The translations under genes and the position numbers were made by a program. A DNA stretch of 64,000 nt from SHZI01 sp031409515. Lineage in GTDB: Bacteria; Pseudomonadota; Gammaproteobacteria; Steroidobacterales; GCA-2729495. The stretch spans positions 186,001-250,000 of the forward strand of contig JANNXJ010000053.1 in the NCBI GenBank assembly GCA_031409515.1. Reading direction: 5' to 3'. The notes under the pieces are model-generated. The model was given only the letters and a program-made list of their open reading frames with translations, ran no database searches and had not been told where the DNA came from. Shown here piece by piece: positions 17,556 through 28,300 of the stretch; the stretch's first letter is position 1; each line of letters starts with the position of its first letter.

Positions 17556-18428
17556 TTACCTGGTCGAGGCCGTAGCGGGTGGCGGATTCTCGATGACAGC
17601 CACGACCCGCCGGTTCTGCTGCCGGCCGCTCTGGGTGCCGTTATCCGCTACCGGCTGACCCTCACCCATGCCGATGGCAGAGAGTCGTGCGGAACTGATG
17701 CCCTGCTGGACCAGATAGGACCGCACGGATTCCGCCCGGCGTTGCGACAACCCCTGGTTGGAATCCTCGCTGCCGACGTTATCCGTGTAGCCCTCGATCT
17801 GGACTTTCCGGTCCGGGTATTTGTTCAGGAATGCGACCAGCTTGTTGAGATTACTGGTGGCGCCAACTTTCACCTCGGATCTGCCGGTCGCAAACAGCAC
17901 ATCACCCAGCGTCAGGACGAGACCACGGTCTGTGGCCTCAGCCTGCAAGGCATCGATCTGCTTCTGCAGTTCGTCAGCATCACTACGAGCGCTGGCTGCG
18001 TCATTACGCGCCACAGTGACCTCAGCATGGGCTGCGTCGGCTTCGCTGGTTCGGGCAGCCAGACGTGCGCGATCCCGCTCATCAGCCAGCTTCACCCGCT
18101 GATCCTCCGAGTATTGCGTTGAGGCCATGGCCATGGCGATCTCGACCTTGCGATCCGCCATATAGACCCGGTACGCACCCAGTTCCGCATCTTTCTTCGT
18201 CACGGGCTGCTCCGCCGCCCGGACTGCGACTTCAGCCTCCTTTAGCGCAGCTGGCGCCCGGTCAGCGAGCTTCGAATCGGACTGCAGGCTGTTCAGCTTG
18301 GTACGGGCTTCGGTGGCGCCCTGAGGGATGACGGGCGTACCCGCACAGGCCGCGAGCAGGAGAGAGGCTGCGGCAATCGTCCCCAGGCCCGGGCCGCGCA
18401 AAGAATGGTTCCAGTAGGGGGTGTTCAT
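17556..18428 (-). CDS. OmpA-family lipoprotein with N-terminal DUF4398 region
   Basis: The 290-residue protein has a lipoprotein signal with C28 in 'LLLAACAG', a DUF4398-like and coiled-coil middle (about 35-170, rich in Ala, Glu, Arg), and a C-terminal OmpA peptidoglycan-binding domain with 'VQIEGYTDNVGSEDSNQGLS' and 'RAESVRSYL'. It would tether the outer membrane to peptidoglycan. Its start overlaps the upstream DUF4398 gene by 4 bases (ATGA). The operon ends in the T-run terminator at 17471-17511. Confidence 0.9.
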   Translation of the reverse strand: MNTPYWNHSLRGPGLGTIAAASLLLAACAGTPVIPQGATEARTKLNSLQSDSKLADRAPAALKEAEVAVRAAEQPVTKKDAELGAYRVYMADRKVEIAMAMASTQYSEDQRVKLADERDRARLAARTSEADAAHAEVTVARNDAASARSDADELQKQIDALQAEATDRGLVLTLGDVLFATGRSEVKVGATSNLNKLVAFLNKYPDRKVQIEGYTDNVGSEDSNQGLSQRRAESVRSYLVQQGISSARLSAIGMGEGQPVADNGTQSGRQQNRRVVAVIENPPPATASTR

Positions 18429-18841
18429 CGCTGATCTCCTGCGCGCTGCATTTCTACGGTGAGGGCGTCCGCCGCCACGTTCATATCCTTGTTGACCAGG
18501 GCCGCCTTGGCGGCAGCCGTCCGGGCGGAAGCCAGCTCGGCATCCACACGAGACTCGTGCGCCAGTTGCTCGGCCCCGATCATGCTGTTGTCTTTGACGG
18601 CCTTTTCAGCCATCGCCAGCTTCTGGCGGGCGTCCCCAAGCTCTACAGCGGCATACTTCCCCGCATCCGCCTTCTCAGCAGCAGTAATTGCGGTCTTGGC
18701 CGCATCGAGCGAGCTGGTCGGCGCCGGTGGCCTGGACGCGCAGGCACCGACGAGCAGTATCGAGCCGGTCAGGATGGCACTGGTCAGGATCGCTACCAGA
18801 CTGAAGCTGGGGCCGGAATACGTCAGGGCTTTATCACGCAT
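18425..18841 (-). CDS. DUF4398 lipoprotein
   Basis: The 138-residue protein has a signal peptide and a lipobox ending VGAC (C34), then an Ala/Lys/Glu-rich helical DUF4398 domain with 'AKTAITAAEKADAGKYAAVE' and 'LGDARQKLAMAEKAV'. The domain is the same type as in the following OmpA gene, pointing to a shared envelope function, probably structural. I chose ATG 18841 because AGGAG lies 7 bases upstream; a longer TTG start at 18865 reads through the ribosome-binding site. Expression likely comes from Crp-like site 6. Confidence 0.85.
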   Translation of the reverse strand: MRDKALTYSGPSFSLVAILTSAILTGSILLVGACASRPPAPTSSLDAAKTAITAAEKADAGKYAAVELGDARQKLAMAEKAVKDNSMIGAEQLAHESRVDAELASARTAAAKAALVNKDMNVAADALTVEMQRAGDQR

Positions 18842-18905
18842 TGGGTTCTCCTCTCCTCGAAACAATGATCAAGGGTCGAGCATGCGGGGTGGCCGGGGTG
18901 CCGTC

Positions 18906-18921
18906 TGTACGATGGCGCACA
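18906..18921 (-). promoter_or_regulatory. Crp-like palindrome, site 6 (between DUF4398 operon and Crp/Fnr gene)
   Basis: On the minus strand TGTGCG-CCAT-CGTACA followed by GACGG. A -10-like CATGCT (18884-18879) begins 30 bp from the centre, driving the DUF4398-OmpA operon. Confidence 0.65.
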
Positions 18922-18951
18922 ATGGGGCCGTGGCCCGGCCGTGCATCGGCA

Positions 18952-18967
18952 TGTACGGTGGCGCACT
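18952..18967 (+). promoter_or_regulatory. Crp-like palindrome, site 7 (upstream of Crp/Fnr gene)
   Basis: TGTACG-GTGG-CGCACT followed by GAGG. No -10 box sits at 30 bp. A GATATC 21 bp from the centre would put this site over the -35 region, as expected for repression, possibly autoregulation (inference). Confidence 0.5.
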
Positions 18968-19017
18968 GAGGTTCCCTCAGATATCCTTGGCCCGTCGACA
19001 GACTGAAGAGTGTTGCC

Positions 19018-19737
19018 TTGACCGACTGTCCAGCTCCGCGACAGAATCAACTTCTCAAGGCGCTGCCCGAGGCCGACTTCGCGCGTCTGCAGCCCTCCCT
19101 GGAACGCGTGGGGATGCCGCTCGGCCACGTCCTGTACGAGTCTGGCAACCACCTGCAGCACGTCTACTTTCCAGTCAACTGCATCGTGTCCCTGCTGTAC
19201 GTCATGGAGGACGGCCATTCGGCCGAGATCGCCGTCGTCGGCAACGAGGGCATCGTGGGGGTTGCGCTGTTCATGGGCGGCGAGACGACCCCAAACCGGG
19301 GCATCGTCCAGAGCGCCGGTGAAGCCTACCGCCTGCCCGGCAAGGTCCTGAAGGACGAATTCCTGCGGGCCGGTCCGTTCCAGCACCTGCTGTTGCGCTA
19401 TACCCAGGCGCTGCTGACGCAGATGGCACAGACAGCGGCGTGCAATCGCCATCATTCCGTAGACCAGCAGCTCTGCCGCTGGCTGCTGCTCAGCCTTGAC
19501 CGGCTGGCAACGGACGAGTTGGTGATGACGCAGGAGCTCATCGCCAATATGCTCGGCGTGCGTCGCGAGGGCGTCACCGAGGCCGCGGGCAAGCTGCAGA
19601 ACCTCGGCCTGATTCATTACAGCCGGGGCCGTATCAGGGTCCTGGACCGTCCGGGCCTGGAAGCTCGCGCCTGCGAGTGCTACCGGGTAGTCCGAAATGA
19701 GTTTGCTCGCTTGCTCCCCGACGAACTGGCCCGCTGA
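19018..19737 (+). CDS. Crp/Fnr-family transcriptional regulator
   Basis: The 239-residue protein has an N-terminal cyclic-nucleotide-binding-type beta-barrel (about 15-140), a dimerisation helix and a C-terminal helix-turn-helix with 'TQELIANMLGVRREGVTEAA'. The CRP-like Arg-Glu of the recognition helix is present (RREGV), consistent with contacts to G/C in a CRP-like half-site. The phosphate-binding cassette region ('VGNEGIVGVALFMGGETTP') lacks the Arg-Ser of cAMP binders, and there is no Cys cluster as in FNR, so its signal is unknown. The start is taken as TTG 19018. Two copies of the window's palindrome lie just upstream, making it the best local candidate for their binder. Confidence 0.88.
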   Translation: MTDCPAPRQNQLLKALPEADFARLQPSLERVGMPLGHVLYESGNHLQHVYFPVNCIVSLLYVMEDGHSAEIAVVGNEGIVGVALFMGGETTPNRGIVQSAGEAYRLPGKVLKDEFLRAGPFQHLLLRYTQALLTQMAQTAACNRHHSVDQQLCRWLLLSLDRLATDELVMTQELIANMLGVRREGVTEAAGKLQNLGLIHYSRGRIRVLDRPGLEARACECYRVVRNEFARLLPDELAR

Positions 19738-19814
19738 CAGGGTCATCGAGCTTCGCGTCAGTGCGGACGATGCGATCTACCGTTCCAGGAGGGATCGGGT
19801 GGGCTACTCGTTTA

Positions 19815-20387
19815 TCAGTCGGCAAGCCAGTCCTTCAGTTCTTCAGCGTGCTCCTGCTCATCGCTGAGGATATCTTCGACCAGTCGCCGGGTCGTGGAGT
19901 CCTTGTCACCAATCAGCGCGATCATCTGGCTGTAGCTCTCAATGGCTACCCGTTCGGCCACCAGGTTGGACCTGATCATCGCCTTGAGATCTGCCGAATC
20001 GTCATAGGCCGCATGGCTGCGCCGGGTCAGGGAGTCGGGAGAGAAGTCGGGCTCACCGCCAAGCTGGACGATACGCTTTGCCAGCCGGTCAGCATGTACA
20101 GCCTCCTCGTTTGCGTGGACCAGAAATTCCTCCGCAATCTTTGGTGAGGCCAGGCCCTGCGCGGTGAAGTGGTGGCGCTTGTACCGCAGCACACACACCA
20201 GCTCGGTCGCCAGGGAATCATTCAGAAGCCTGATGATGTCCTGCCGCCAGGGGCCGTAGTGGGGCGTCAGGGCTCCCTGGTCCAGGCTGGTCCGGGCCGC
20301 CTCGATGGCCGCCTCATCAAGCGCCAGATGTTTCTCCCTCGCCGCTGGCAACAACTTGAGTCGCGTGGACTTACTGCTTCTGCTCAT
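19815..20387 (-). CDS. Ferritin-like (bacterioferritin/Dps-type) protein
   Basis: The 190-residue four-helix protein carries carboxylate/His iron-ligand patterns: 'LATELVCVLRYKRHHF', 'EEFLVHANEEAVHADRLAKR', 'LVAERVAIESYSQMI' and 'DEQEHAEELKDWL'. This fits a di-iron ferritin-like domain (PF00210 type) probably used for iron storage or peroxide protection in the cytoplasm. The start is fixed by AGGAG 7 bases before ATG 20387; a longer frame to 20435 overlaps the neighbouring gene. It is the last of three minus-strand genes that can be read from 22131 onward. Confidence 0.85.
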   Translation of the reverse strand: MSRSSKSTRLKLLPAAREKHLALDEAAIEAARTSLDQGALTPHYGPWRQDIIRLLNDSLATELVCVLRYKRHHFTAQGLASPKIAEEFLVHANEEAVHADRLAKRIVQLGGEPDFSPDSLTRRSHAAYDDSADLKAMIRSNLVAERVAIESYSQMIALIGDKDSTTRRLVEDILSDEQEHAEELKDWLAD

Positions 20388-20415
20388 GGGTAGCTCCTGG
20401 GTTGATCTCAGTGAT

Positions 20416-21276
20416 TCAGTGAAACTCGATAACATTGGTCAGCGCTGCTTTGCTGGACAGATATTCATCTTTGGTCAGCTCGTGCAGCTGGCGCCCATAC
20501 TTTTCTGTAGCGTCGAACCAGGAGGACAGTCGCCACTGCCGTTGGCCAGGCGGGTGCAGAGAAGCGGATGCCAGGAACGTTTCTATCCCGAGGTAGTACC
20601 GCATGGTGTTCCGCTCCAGTGCGCCGCGAACGCCCCCGACGTATACGGGCTCACCTCCGACCCCACGGGACGCAACCGTGAATCCGATCTTGTTTTTGCC
20701 GCGCGTGTGCAGGTACGCGTTCATGGCCATGCGGGCCGTTGTGCTCACCGAGTAGGCGTAGGCAAGGTGCAGGAACGACCTGGAAGGAGCCGTTGGCGTG
20801 GCCTCCAGCGACAACTGGTAGTCACTCGTACCCAGGGGTCCAGCCGCTGCGTCCATGGCCACCTGGAAGCGGTCTGCGGAGGATTCCACCACCCTGAAAC
20901 TGAAGGCCAGGCGGTAACCACCGTCGTCCGGGCTTCCCCGTTTCGTGCCGAGGGTCACTTGCAGCCCACTTCCGGTGTTCGCCAGGCCAACGATGCACGA
21001 CTTCACATTGAGATGCAGAATCAACACCTCACACCACTCGTCGGGAGTGTCGAGCCCGGTAGTGACCTCGCGGAAGGAGTGCTTCACTAACCCATAAACG
21101 TCACCGCGAACCCTCTCTTTATCCTCGGAGGACTCAAGCACCAGGGGCCGACCGAAGGAGCTGTTCGCCAGCCTGGGTTTCAGTGTCTCGAAGGTGGTCC
21201 GCAAACTCTCCGAACCCTCGGCAGCATAAGAGAGGGTCAGCAACAGGACCACCGTTACAGGGCATTTCATGAGCAT
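20416..21276 (-). CDS. Secreted protein of unknown function
   Basis: The 286-residue protein has a cleavable signal peptide (MLMKCPVTVVLLLTLSYAAEG). The mature part has alternating polar/hydrophobic segments ('LQVTLGTKRG', 'YRLAFSFRVVESSADRFQVAM', shown in part) and ends 'LTKDEYLSSKAALTNVIEFH'. I do not recognise a named family, though the layout suggests a periplasmic or surface beta-sandwich protein. It begins 4 bases after the recombinase-like gene's stop and 29 bases before the ferritin-like start, so it is probably co-transcribed with both. Confidence 0.7.
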   Translation of the reverse strand: MLMKCPVTVVLLLTLSYAAEGSESLRTTFETLKPRLANSSFGRPLVLESSEDKERVRGDVYGLVKHSFREVTTGLDTPDEWCEVLILHLNVKSCIVGLANTGSGLQVTLGTKRGSPDDGGYRLAFSFRVVESSADRFQVAMDAAAGPLGTSDYQLSLEATPTAPSRSFLHLAYAYSVSTTARMAMNAYLHTRGKNKIGFTVASRGVGGEPVYVGGVRGALERNTMRYYLGIETFLASASLHPPGQRQWRLSSWFDATEKYGRQLHELTKDEYLSSKAALTNVIEFH

Positions 21277-21279
21277 GAC

Positions 21280-22131
21280 TCATCGACGGCGTCGTCGTGC
21301 GTGGTCCGCCCGGCCCGTCTGCCGAAGCATCGAGGGCGTAACACTGTCAGAGATTCCGCAAGCGCCAGCCCATCTGCGGACGACTTGCGATAGCGCTTGC
21401 CGGGACAGCGGCAATCCTGAAGCCGTGGGAAAGCAATAGACGCTAGTGCCCAGCTCTCCGCCCTCGCTGGCGGCGCAGCCGCGCAATGCCTTGAAGACTG
21501 CCAGGGACTGGGCATCGAGCCCAATGCTGCGAAGGGGCCAGATACGCTGAGGGACGTTGACGACGCGCAACGTCTCGTCAATCTGACGCCAGAGCAACAG
21601 TCGAACGTCAGACACGCCGAGAGCCGTCGCGTAAAGCGTCCAGACGATGGCGTGGTCCCGCCGCGCCCTGTAGGTTGATCCCGAGGAGAAATCCCGACCC
21701 GCAGCTGGCTGCACAAGCCGGTTGAGCTGGTCAGCTGGAACCAGCCGGGGCCCGTGCCGGGTGAGACGGGGACCATGAAGCGTTGCGGCCGGGCTGGCAG
21801 CCACTGCGCCCTGATCGACCAGGAACGCATAGAAGCGCCTCCAGCTGGAAAGCTGGCGATGCAGCGTCGACGTCTGAGTCCCACTCGCCATTCGCTCACT
21901 GAGGTACCGCGCCAGGTCTGCGCCGGTCAGTCTCAGAAGGCTTAGCCTTTCCTGTAACGCCCAGCGCGACAACAACGCGATGTCACAGGTGTACGCCTCT
22001 AGCGTACTCGCCCGTACCCGATAGTCCTCGCGTAGCCACCGCACGAAGGAGGACACCCACGGCGAACCGGCGTCGGAGGCGCTGCTTGTGCTGGTCCACG
22101 TGCAAGGATCGTCGGTGACTCGTTCCAGCAT
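21280..22131 (-). CDS. Degenerate XerC/D-like tyrosine recombinase, catalytic residues missing
   Basis: The 283-residue protein has an N-terminal SAM-like core-binding domain ('FVRWLREDYRVRASTLEAYTCDIALLSRW') and a partial catalytic domain. In the region usually reading 'YATGLRxSE', this protein has 'YATALGVSDV', so the first catalytic Arg is lost. The HxLR box reads 'TPSMLRQT' with Ser for His, and the protein stops before the catalytic Tyr, ending in an Arg-rich tail. No frame downstream restores the missing part. ATG 22131 has GGAGG at 7 bases. It is an intact frame with a plausible promoter and may be a DNA-binding remnant rather than a recombinase. Confidence 0.75.
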   Translation of the reverse strand: MLERVTDDPCTWTSTSSASDAGSPWVSSFVRWLREDYRVRASTLEAYTCDIALLSRWALQERLSLLRLTGADLARYLSERMASGTQTSTLHRQLSSWRRFYAFLVDQGAVAASPAATLHGPRLTRHGPRLVPADQLNRLVQPAAGRDFSSGSTYRARRDHAIVWTLYATALGVSDVRLLLWRQIDETLRVVNVPQRIWPLRSIGLDAQSLAVFKALRGCAASEGGELGTSVYCFPTASGLPLSRQALSQVVRRWAGACGISDSVTPSMLRQTGRADHARRRRR

Positions 22132-22178
22132 TACATCCCCTCCTCGCGCCAACTATTTCAAGATCACTGATGAGCGTC

Positions 22179-22194
22179 TGTTCGGTAACGAACA
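22179..22194 (-). promoter_or_regulatory. Crp-like palindrome, site 8 (between recombinase-like and glucan synthase genes)
   Basis: TGTTCG-GTAA-CGAACA, a near-perfect palindrome with GACG on the minus-strand side. A -10-like AATAGT (22157-22152) begins 30 bp from the centre on the minus strand. No clear -10 box is seen at that distance toward the glucan synthase gene. Confidence 0.65.
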
Positions 22195-22307
22195 TTCGCA
22201 GCGACCTACGCTGCGGCCAGCGCGTGCTACTCTTTGCTTGTCTCGTTGCGCGCTGCAGTGGCGAGCCGACGCTCGCCGTTCTCCAGTGCTTCCTTGAGGT
22301 CACCCTC

Positions 22308-25300
22308 GTGAAACCAGCCAGGCTGCTGCGATCACTCGCGCGCCGGCTCGGCGGGCTGCGACTTGCGCGCGTTTCGCCCTGGGACGACGAGAATCTGGTG
22401 CGGGCTGAACTCTTCAGCATCGACCGACTCGAGCAACACGCGGCCAGCCTGGCTGTAGCCCAGGAGACCACGCTCACGCCAGTCCGCCGCCCGCCGCTCA
22501 GCGCGCGGCTCAGCGCCAATGAAGTGGTACTGCTAAGCGCCTATCGCGCTATCGCCAGCGCCGTCGATAACGACCGGCTGATTACTCCAGCGGCCGAGTG
22601 GCTGCTCGACAACTATCATCTGGTGGAAGCCCAGATTCGGGAGATCCGGGAGGATCTGCCGCCCGGGTTCTATCGCCAGCTACCGAAGCTCGCGCACGGA
22701 CCGTTTTGCGGCTACCCGCGCGTGTTCGGCATCGCCTGGGCCTTCGTTGCCCACACCGACAGCCACTTCGAGCCGGACACGCTGATCCGCTTTGTGCGTG
22801 CGTACCAGAAGGTCCAGTGCCTGACCATTGGCGAACTCTGGGCCGTCGCCATCACACTGCGCATCGTGCTCGTGGAGAATCTGCGGCGCGCTGCTCAGCG
22901 CATTCTGAGCGCTCGCACAGCCCGCCAGGAGGCCGACGACATTGCGGATCAGTTGCTCGGCGTGAACGGACAAAGCGCAGGTTCGGGCGCCCTGCTCCAC
23001 CGCTACGGCGATAACGCGACGCTGAACCTGTCTTTCGTCGTCCAGCTGGTACAGCGCTTGCGCGATCAGGATCCGATCGTCACGCCATCCCTGGTGTGGC
23101 TGGAGGAACGGCTTGGGTCCCAGGGGACGACGGTGGATGAAGCAGTCCGCGATGAGCATCAGCGGCAGGGTGCGTCAAATGTCACGGTGCGCAACATCAT
23201 CACGAGCATGCGCCTGATCTCTGACCTGGAATGGTCTGACTTCTTCGAAAGTGTCAGCCTGGTTGACGAGGCGTTGCGCGGTGGCAGTGACTTTGCGCAG
23301 ATGGACTTCGCGACCCGCAATCTCTACCGGAGCGCCATCGAAGAGCTGGCCCGGGGCTCAAGGTTCACGGAGCTCGAGATTGCGCGCGCCGCGCTGGCCG
23401 CAGCGCAGAACGGCTCGTCCCGTCAGCGTGATCCGGGCTACTACCTCATCGCCGCGGGACGCAGGAGCCTCGAGATTTCCGTCGGCTATCGGGCACCGCT
23501 GGGCCTTCGGCCCGGTCGCTGGATGATGGCCCACGGCGCCGGCCCGTATCTCGGCGCGATCTTTTTGATTGCAGCGCTCCTGCTAGCCCTGCCACTACTG
23601 GCTCCCGTTGGCCAGGAACCTGGTGGCTGGACGCTGGCCGTGCTTTGGCTCCTGGGCCTGCTGCCCGCGCTGGATGCCGGAATGGCCTTCGTCAATGGCG
23701 CGGTCACTCGCGGGTTCGGCGCCACCATTCTGCCGGGTCTGGCCCTGCGGGACGGCGTCCCGCCACCGTTGCGAACTCTGATTGCCGTACCGATCCTGCT
23801 GACTTCCCCTGAGGGTGTCGAGGAGGAACTCGAGCGGCTTGAGATTCACTATCTGGCGTCACCAGAGGGGGAACTCCATTTCGCCCTGCTTTCGGACTGG
23901 GTGGATGCAGCAACCGAACACGCTGACGGGGATCAGGCACTGGTCGAGGCCGCAGTCCGGGGTATCGCCAGGCTCAATGAGCAGTACGGGTCTCTCACGG
24001 CAGGTACCCGCTTCATGCTCCTCCACCGCCGGCGGGTGTGGAGCGAAACCCAGCGGCAATGGATGGGCTGGGAGCGCAAACGCGGCAAGCTCCACGAGCT
24101 GAACCGGCTGCTGCGGGGCGCCACCGACACCACCTTCCTCGACGTCGGCGGGCATGCCGTTGCCGTTCCGGCCGGGGTCCGTTACGTCATCACGCTCGAT
24201 GCCGACACCCGGCTGCCCCGCGACACGGCCCGCCGGCTGATCGGCAAACTGGCCCACCCCCTCAATCAGCCCCGGTTCGATGCCGTCAGCGGACGCGTGG
24301 TGGAGGGCTATGCCGTGCTCCAGCCGCGGGTCACGCCAGCCCTGCCAATGGGTCGCGAGGGATCGCTCTTTCAGCGCATTGTCTCGAACTCGCCAGGCCT
24401 CGACCCCTATGCAGCCGCCGTATCCGACGTGTACCAGGACCTCTTCGGCGAAGGATCCTATGCGGGCAAAGGCATCTACGATGTGGACGCATTCGAGGCG
24501 GCGCTGGCGGGTCGGGCGGCCGAAGGCACGCTCCTCAGCCACGATCTCTTCGAGGGTCTGTTTGCCCGGGCCGGGCTTGTGTCTGACATCGAAGTCGTCG
24601 AGGACTTTCCAGCACGCTACGACGTGGCCGCTGCCCGCCAGCATCGCTGGGCGCGGGGCGACTGGCAACTACTCCCGTGGCTTCTCGGGCGGCACCACGC
24701 GTCCCAGGGTGATCGGCGCGCCAAGGGCCTCCCGCTGATCAGCCGCTGGAAGATGCTGGACAACCTGCGCCGGAGCCTGACGGCGCCCGCAACCTTCCTG
24801 GCGTTGGCGGCTGGATGGCTCCTGCCGCTGGAGTCCGCGCTGCTCTGGACAGGTTTCATCCTCGCGACAATGGCGTTGCCGATATTTCTGCCGGGCGTTG
24901 CGACCCTGTTGCCCGGACGGGCGGGCATCACGCGGCGCAGCCATCTGCGCGCCCTCGGCAAGGATCTCAGGCTCGCCGTGGGACAGTTCCTGGTCCAGAC
25001 CACGTTTCTCCCGCATCAGGCCTGGCTGATGGTGGACGCCATCAGTCGGACCCTGTTCCGGCTGTACGTGAGCCACCGCAACCTTCTCGAGTGGGTCACC
25101 GCGGCCCAGGCGTCGGTCCGGGTCAGGCTCAACGTTGCCACTGTGTATCGCCGCATGAGCGGGGGTACTGCCCTGACCCTCATGGCGCTACTGGCCGTCT
25201 ACCTCACCGGCAGCCCTGCTCTGTGGATTGCGGCAACCTTCACCCTGCTGTGGCTGGCCGCTCCGGCGCTCGCCCTGTGGATCAGCCGGTCTCCACCAAT

Positions 25301-28300
25301 CCCCAGGCATCTGCTGATCGCCGAGCCGGATGCGCAGGCGCTGCGCCTGGTCGCGCGGCGGACGTGGCGCTTCTTCGAAAGCTTCGTCACCGCGGAAGAT
25401 CACATGCTTCCCCCTGACAACTTCCAGGAGGACCCGAACCCGGTGCTGGCCCATCGCACCTCCCCGACAAACATCGGCCTCTATCTGCTGTCCATCGTCA
25501 GCGCCCGGGATATGGGCTGGATCGGGACCGTCGAGGCCCTGGAGCGGCTGGAGGTAACGCTCGAAACCATGGGCCGGCTTCAACGGTGTCACGGCCATTT
25601 CTACAATTGGTACGACACCCGCGACCTTCGTCCCCTGGAGCCACGCTATGTCTCCTCTGTCGACAGCGGCAACCTGGCTGCACATCTGATCACCGTGGCC
25701 AACGCCGCTCGCGAGTGGGTCGATACAGCGGTGAGACCCGGCAACCTGGCCGTCGGCGCGGTGGATGCGCTGTCCCTTACCCGGCAGGCGTTACTGGCAC
25801 TACCCGACCATCTGCGGAAGCAGTCCACGCTGTGCCGGCAGCTCGACGCACAGCTGGATACGCTAGCCACTGGCTTGCGCGGCATCAACGTCGACCGGGG
25901 CGATCAGGCTGCCCAGCTCCAGGAGATTACGCCTGACGCAGCCACGCTCGTGGACATCGCGAGGACGCTTGCCAGTGACACCCGTGATGACGCCTGGAGC
26001 GACCTGCTTTTCTGGTCGGATGCCACCCATCGCACTATCGAGAGCTGGCACAGAGACGCCAGGCGGACGCCGGAAGCGTTGACCGTGCTCCGGAAGCGCA
26101 TCGTCTCGGTGTCGACGGCCACCAGGGCCATGGCCTTCGCGATGGATTTCGGGTTTCTCATTGATCCGCAGCGCAGGCTGCTGTCCATTGGCTTCCGCGA
26201 CTCAGACGGTACGCTCGACCCGAGTTGCTACGATCTGCTGGCTTCCGAAGCCCGCCTGGCGAGCTTCATCGCCATCGCCAAGGGTGACGTTGCCAGCCGG
26301 CACTGGTTTCGCCTTGGCAGGCAGGTCACGCCCGTGGGCCATGGGGCCGCACTGATTTCCTGGTCGGGATCGATGTTTGAGTACCTGATGCCCTCACTCG
26401 TGATGCGTGCGCCTGCCGGAAGTCTCCTGGAGTACACCAGCCGGCTGATCGTGCAGCGTCAGATCAGTTACGGGGAAGAACTGGGCTTGCCCTGGGGCAT
26501 CTCCGAGTCGGCTTACAACGCGCGGGACATGGAATTCACTTATCAGTACTCGAATTTCGGCGTGCCGGGGCTGGGGCTCAAACGCGGGCTGAGCGCGGAT
26601 GCCGTGGTCGCGCCCTACGCCACAGCGCTCGCGGCAATGGTCGACCCGGAACAGGCGACACGCAATCTTGCCCGCCTCGCCGACCTGGGCGCGCTGGGCC
26701 GCTACGGCTTCTACGAAGCCCTGGACTACACCCGGAGCCGTTTGCCAGACGGCGCGCGTGTTGCAGTGGTCCGGGCGTTCATGGCCCACCACCAGGGCAT
26801 GACCATCGTGGCCATCGCCAACGTGGTACTTCACGGCATCATGCGCGCGAGGTTCCATGCCGAACCGAGAGTCCAGGCAACGGAACTTCTGCTGCAGGAG
26901 CGGTCCCCGCGGGATGTCTCGGTCTCTCACCCCCAGACCGGGGAAGTCCGCGCGCCCGCGCGGATCGACGATGCTCCGCTCGCGGACGTCCGCCGGCTCA
27001 GCACCGTGCACGAAGCCACGCCCCAGGTGCACCTGCTCTCGAACGGCCGCTATGCAGTGATGGTTACGGCTGCCGGGTCGGGGTACAGCCGCTGGAATGA
27101 TCTTGGCATCACGCGGTGGCGTGAAGACCTGACGCGCGACGATACCGGCAGCTACATCTTTCTCCGCGACGTCGAGAGTGGTCGGGTGTGGTCGGCCGGT
27201 TACCAGCCCTGTGGCGTGGAACCCGATTCCTATCAGGTGTGCTTCACCGAAGATCGTGCCGAGTTCCTGCGCACTGACGCGCAGATCACGACCGCACTGG
27301 AAATCGTGGTCTCGCCAGAAGACGACGCCGAGGTACGCCACCTCTCCATCACGAACAACAGCAGCCGCACGCAGGACATCGAGGTGACCTCCTATTCAGA
27401 GCTCGTTCTCGCGCCGCCGTCGGCGGACTCGGCACACCAGGCCTTTACGAAACTCTTCGTGCAGACGGAGTACATTGCCCGACAGGGTGCCATTCTGGCG
27501 ACGCGCCGCAAGCGCTCACCCGGGGAACAGGACATCTGGGCGGCACACCATGCTGTCGTTGAGGCCGAGGTGGTGGGGACGCCGGAGGTGGAAACCGACC
27601 GGGCGCGGTTCCTGGGCCGCGGCCATGAGGTCCGCGCGCCGCTCTCTGTGATGGATGGCAGGCGCCTGTCGAATACGGTTGGGACGGTGCTCGACCCGGT
27701 TTTCGCCCTGCGCTATCGGGTCCGGATTGCCGCAGGCGGGACGGCACGGCTGGCCTTCTGGACGGTCGTCGCACCATCGCGAGCCGCCGTGCTGGATCTC
27801 CTCGACAAACACCACGATGCCAACGCCTTCGTGCGCGCCGGCACGCTGGCCTGGACCCAGGCGCAGGTGCAGTTGCGCCATCTGGGCATAACGGCGCTCG
27901 AGGCGAGCCTGTTCCAGCGCCTGGCCGGGCACGTGCTGTACGCCGACGCGTCACTCCGCTCGTCCCCGGACACGATCCGCCGGGGGAGCGGCGGACCCGC
28001 GGGGCTGTGGAGCCAGGGCATATCGGGCGACCTGCCGATCGTGCTGCTCCGGATCGGCGACGTGGATGACATCGCCATTGCCCACCAGCTGCTGCAGGCC
28101 CACGAGTACTGGCGAATGAAACAGCTGGCCGTTGACGTCGTGATACTGAATGAGCGGGCCGCTTCCTACATTCAGGACCTGCAGGTCGCCCTGGAGACTT
28201 TGGTCCGCGCGAGCCAGGCCTGCGGACCCTCCGCGACGGACCGGGCGCGGGGCTGCGTCTACATTCTCCGTAGCGACCTCATCCCGGCCGAGACGCAGGC

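Noticed and set aside
21280..22131. Integrase as mark of a genomic island with attachment sites
   Set aside because: The catalytic residues are missing, no flanking tRNA or direct repeats were seen, and composition does not change.
22170..22307. Upstream start for the cyclic glucan synthase
   Set aside because: This stretch contains a Crp-like palindrome, and the frame downstream has a GTG with TTGAGG at 22308.
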